Shown: positions 30,961-32,433 of the stretch, piece after piece
Layout: every line of letters begins with the position of its first letter
Numbering within the stretch: position 1 is the first letter of the stretch
Source of the DNA: Pseudomonadota bacterium
GTDB lineage: Bacteria > Pseudomonadota > Gammaproteobacteria > Acidithiobacillales > Acidithiobacillaceae
Assembly (NCBI GenBank): GCA_021827445.1
Contig: JAKAVW010000002.1
Span: forward strand, 1 to 32,433
Direction: 5' to 3'
DNA: 32,433 bases
The notes under the pieces: model-generated
Told to the model about the DNA's origin: nothing
The model's database searches: none
Seen by the model: the letters and a program-made list of their open reading frames with translations, nothing else
Position numbers and translations under genes: made by a program

Positions 30961-32433
30961 CTACTCCTCCGGGAACTGAACTTGTGGATTTGCCGCATCC
31001 AGTGTTTTCCCTCTCTTCGATGCGTGAAGAAAGGCCATCTGGCTAAAAACCAGATCAACATACAGTCCATTGTATAGGTCCACATATACGGCCTGCCAAA
31101 AAGGCGACTTCTGCAGACGGGGTAAAAGTTGCTGAATGTGTAACAAGGAAAGAAAAGCCACGACGATAAGCGCCAGTAACCAGCTTGGAATATGATCAGC
31201 CTGCACGGTATCACTGGGAATGCTGGTTCCCAGCAAGTCGGTAGACAGATCATGCAGCCCAAAATAGGCTGAACAGACAATGATGCTTAACAGCGCCACT
31301 CGCGAAAACAAGGTGCCGGCACCGACCCCAGACCTATTCATGGCTTGCAGCAGGAGCTGGCCCATCGCAATGGCGACGATGACGCCGATCGTCAGCAAAG
31401 TGGGCTGCTTTTGCAAATCAATGCCAAATGCCATGGCAACCCCAAAGGTGACTAGCCCTGATATAAGAATTGCCAATTCCGCGCGTCCGAGCGTTTGTTT
31501 AGTATTGAGCTTCTGGATCGTCGGCCCACGGAAATTGTCTACCACGCTTCCGGAAGACAGGAACGCATGCGCCTTATAGACGGAGTGGGCGACAATATGG
31601 AGTACGGCTATACTGTACAAACCTAAACCGCATTCCATAAGCATGAAACCCAATTGCGCAGAAGTGGAATACGCCAGTGATTCTTTGATATTAGTTTCCG
31701 TCATCATCATGAGAGATGCCACTGTCGCAGATAAAAGCCCCGCGAGAATGAGTACGGTCCAGGCCCAACTTACGTGGGTGATCATGGGACTGACACGCAA
31801 GAGCAGGAATGCCCCGGTATAAATGAGTCCCGCATGTAATAGCGCCGAAACCTGTGTGGGAGCCTCCATAACCTGAATAAGCCAACCCTGCAGCGGGAAT
31901 GTCCCGCTCTTTAAAATTGCACAGAGCACAATCAGGCCCGTTGCAATCTGCAAGCTTGCAGGAAGACTGCCGTGCCACGCGTGCATCCACTGTGCGATCC
32001 CTGAAAAGCCTGTCCTTCCGGTGGTCCGTGCCATCAGCAGAAAAGCAGTGAAAAGGCTCACGTCGGCGATGCGCGAAAACAAATATTTTTTGCGTGCGGC
32101 TATCACGGCGAGCGGACGTTCGCGATAGAATATCAATAACTCATGTAAAAACAGGCTGGCGGCGATAAATGAAATCCAGAATCCCCAGCTATTATCTGTC
32201 ACAATCAGCACTAGAAATGCGCCAACCGTCAGACTCAGCCACCTGTGAAAGCGTCCCTCATGAGCATCCCCTACCATATACGTGGCGGAGTATCGAGAGA
32301 CAATCATTCCCATAAAGGAGACCAACGTGAACATGACGAGCGTCAATGGATTAACCAGCGTTCGGACGGCAAATGAACCTAATTTCCAAGGCAGATGGGT
32401 CGACAGATAGGTCTGTGAATGCTGTATTATCGT
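30961..32433 (-). CDS. dabB: Inorganic carbon transporter subunit DabB (NuoL/MrpA-like proton-conducting membrane protein), 5' end outside the window
   Basis: NuoL/MrpA-like core LKSGTFPLQGWLIQVMEAPTQVSALLHAGLIYTGAFLLLR, TNIKESLAYSTSAQLGFMLMECGLG, HIVAHSVYKAHAFLSSGSVV. Hand translation upstream of the track start stays open to 32433 (...WKLGSFAVRTLVNPLTLVMFTLVSFMG). Confidence 0.92.
   Translation of the reverse strand, partial: TIIQHSQTYLSTHLPWKLGSFAVRTLVNPLTLVMFTLVSFMGMIVSRYSATYMVGDAHEGRFHRWLSLTVGAFLVLIVTDNSWGFWISFIAASLFLHELLIFYRERPLAVIAARKKYLFSRIADVSLFTAFLLMARTTGRTGFSGIAQWMHAWHGSLPASLQIATGLIVLCAILKSGTFPLQGWLIQVMEAPTQVSALLHAGLIYTGAFLLLRVSPMITHVSWAWTVLILAGLLSATVASLMMMTETNIKESLAYSTSAQLGFMLMECGLGLYSIAVLHIVAHSVYKAHAFLSSGSVVDNFRGPTIQKLNTKQTLGRAELAILISGLVTFGVAMAFGIDLQKQPTLLTIGVIVAIAMGQLLLQAMNRSGVGAGTLFSRVALLSIIVCSAYFGLHDLSTDLLGTSIPSDTVQADHIPSWLLALIVVAFLSLLHIQQLLPRLQKSPFWQAVYVDLYNGLYVDLVFSQMAFLHASKRGKTLDAANPQVQFPEE

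Overview
This 32.4 kb window is mostly ordinary chromosome from what looks like an Acidithiobacillus-type chemolithoautotroph; that placement is inferred from gene content only. Left to right: uvrB 3' end, Zn-alcohol dehydrogenase, pyrG-kdsA-eno-ftsB, efp(-), DUF971, uvrC, pgsA, tRNA-Gly(GCC), tRNA-Cys(GCA), a DUF202 membrane protein, dusA, ArsR regulator(-), zwf and gnd(-), purT, an aspartate aminotransferase(-), and an MsbA-like ABC exporter. Next is a compact four-gene cassette (19834-22802) pairing a PspA/IM30 (ESCRT-III-like) protein with two proteins built from repeated YbjQ/DUF74-like units and a small uncharacterised protein. This is the best candidate for an undescribed system. After tRNA-Arg(ACG) comes an accessory region with mazEF, an FGGY sugar kinase, a perfect 15-bp-arm palindrome, a possible 54-aa sORF and an AT-rich two-TM protein gene. 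The window closes with a minus-strand dabB-dabA inorganic-carbon transporter followed by a PDC/Cache-like sensor gene. I saw no CRISPR array, rRNA or intact transposase.
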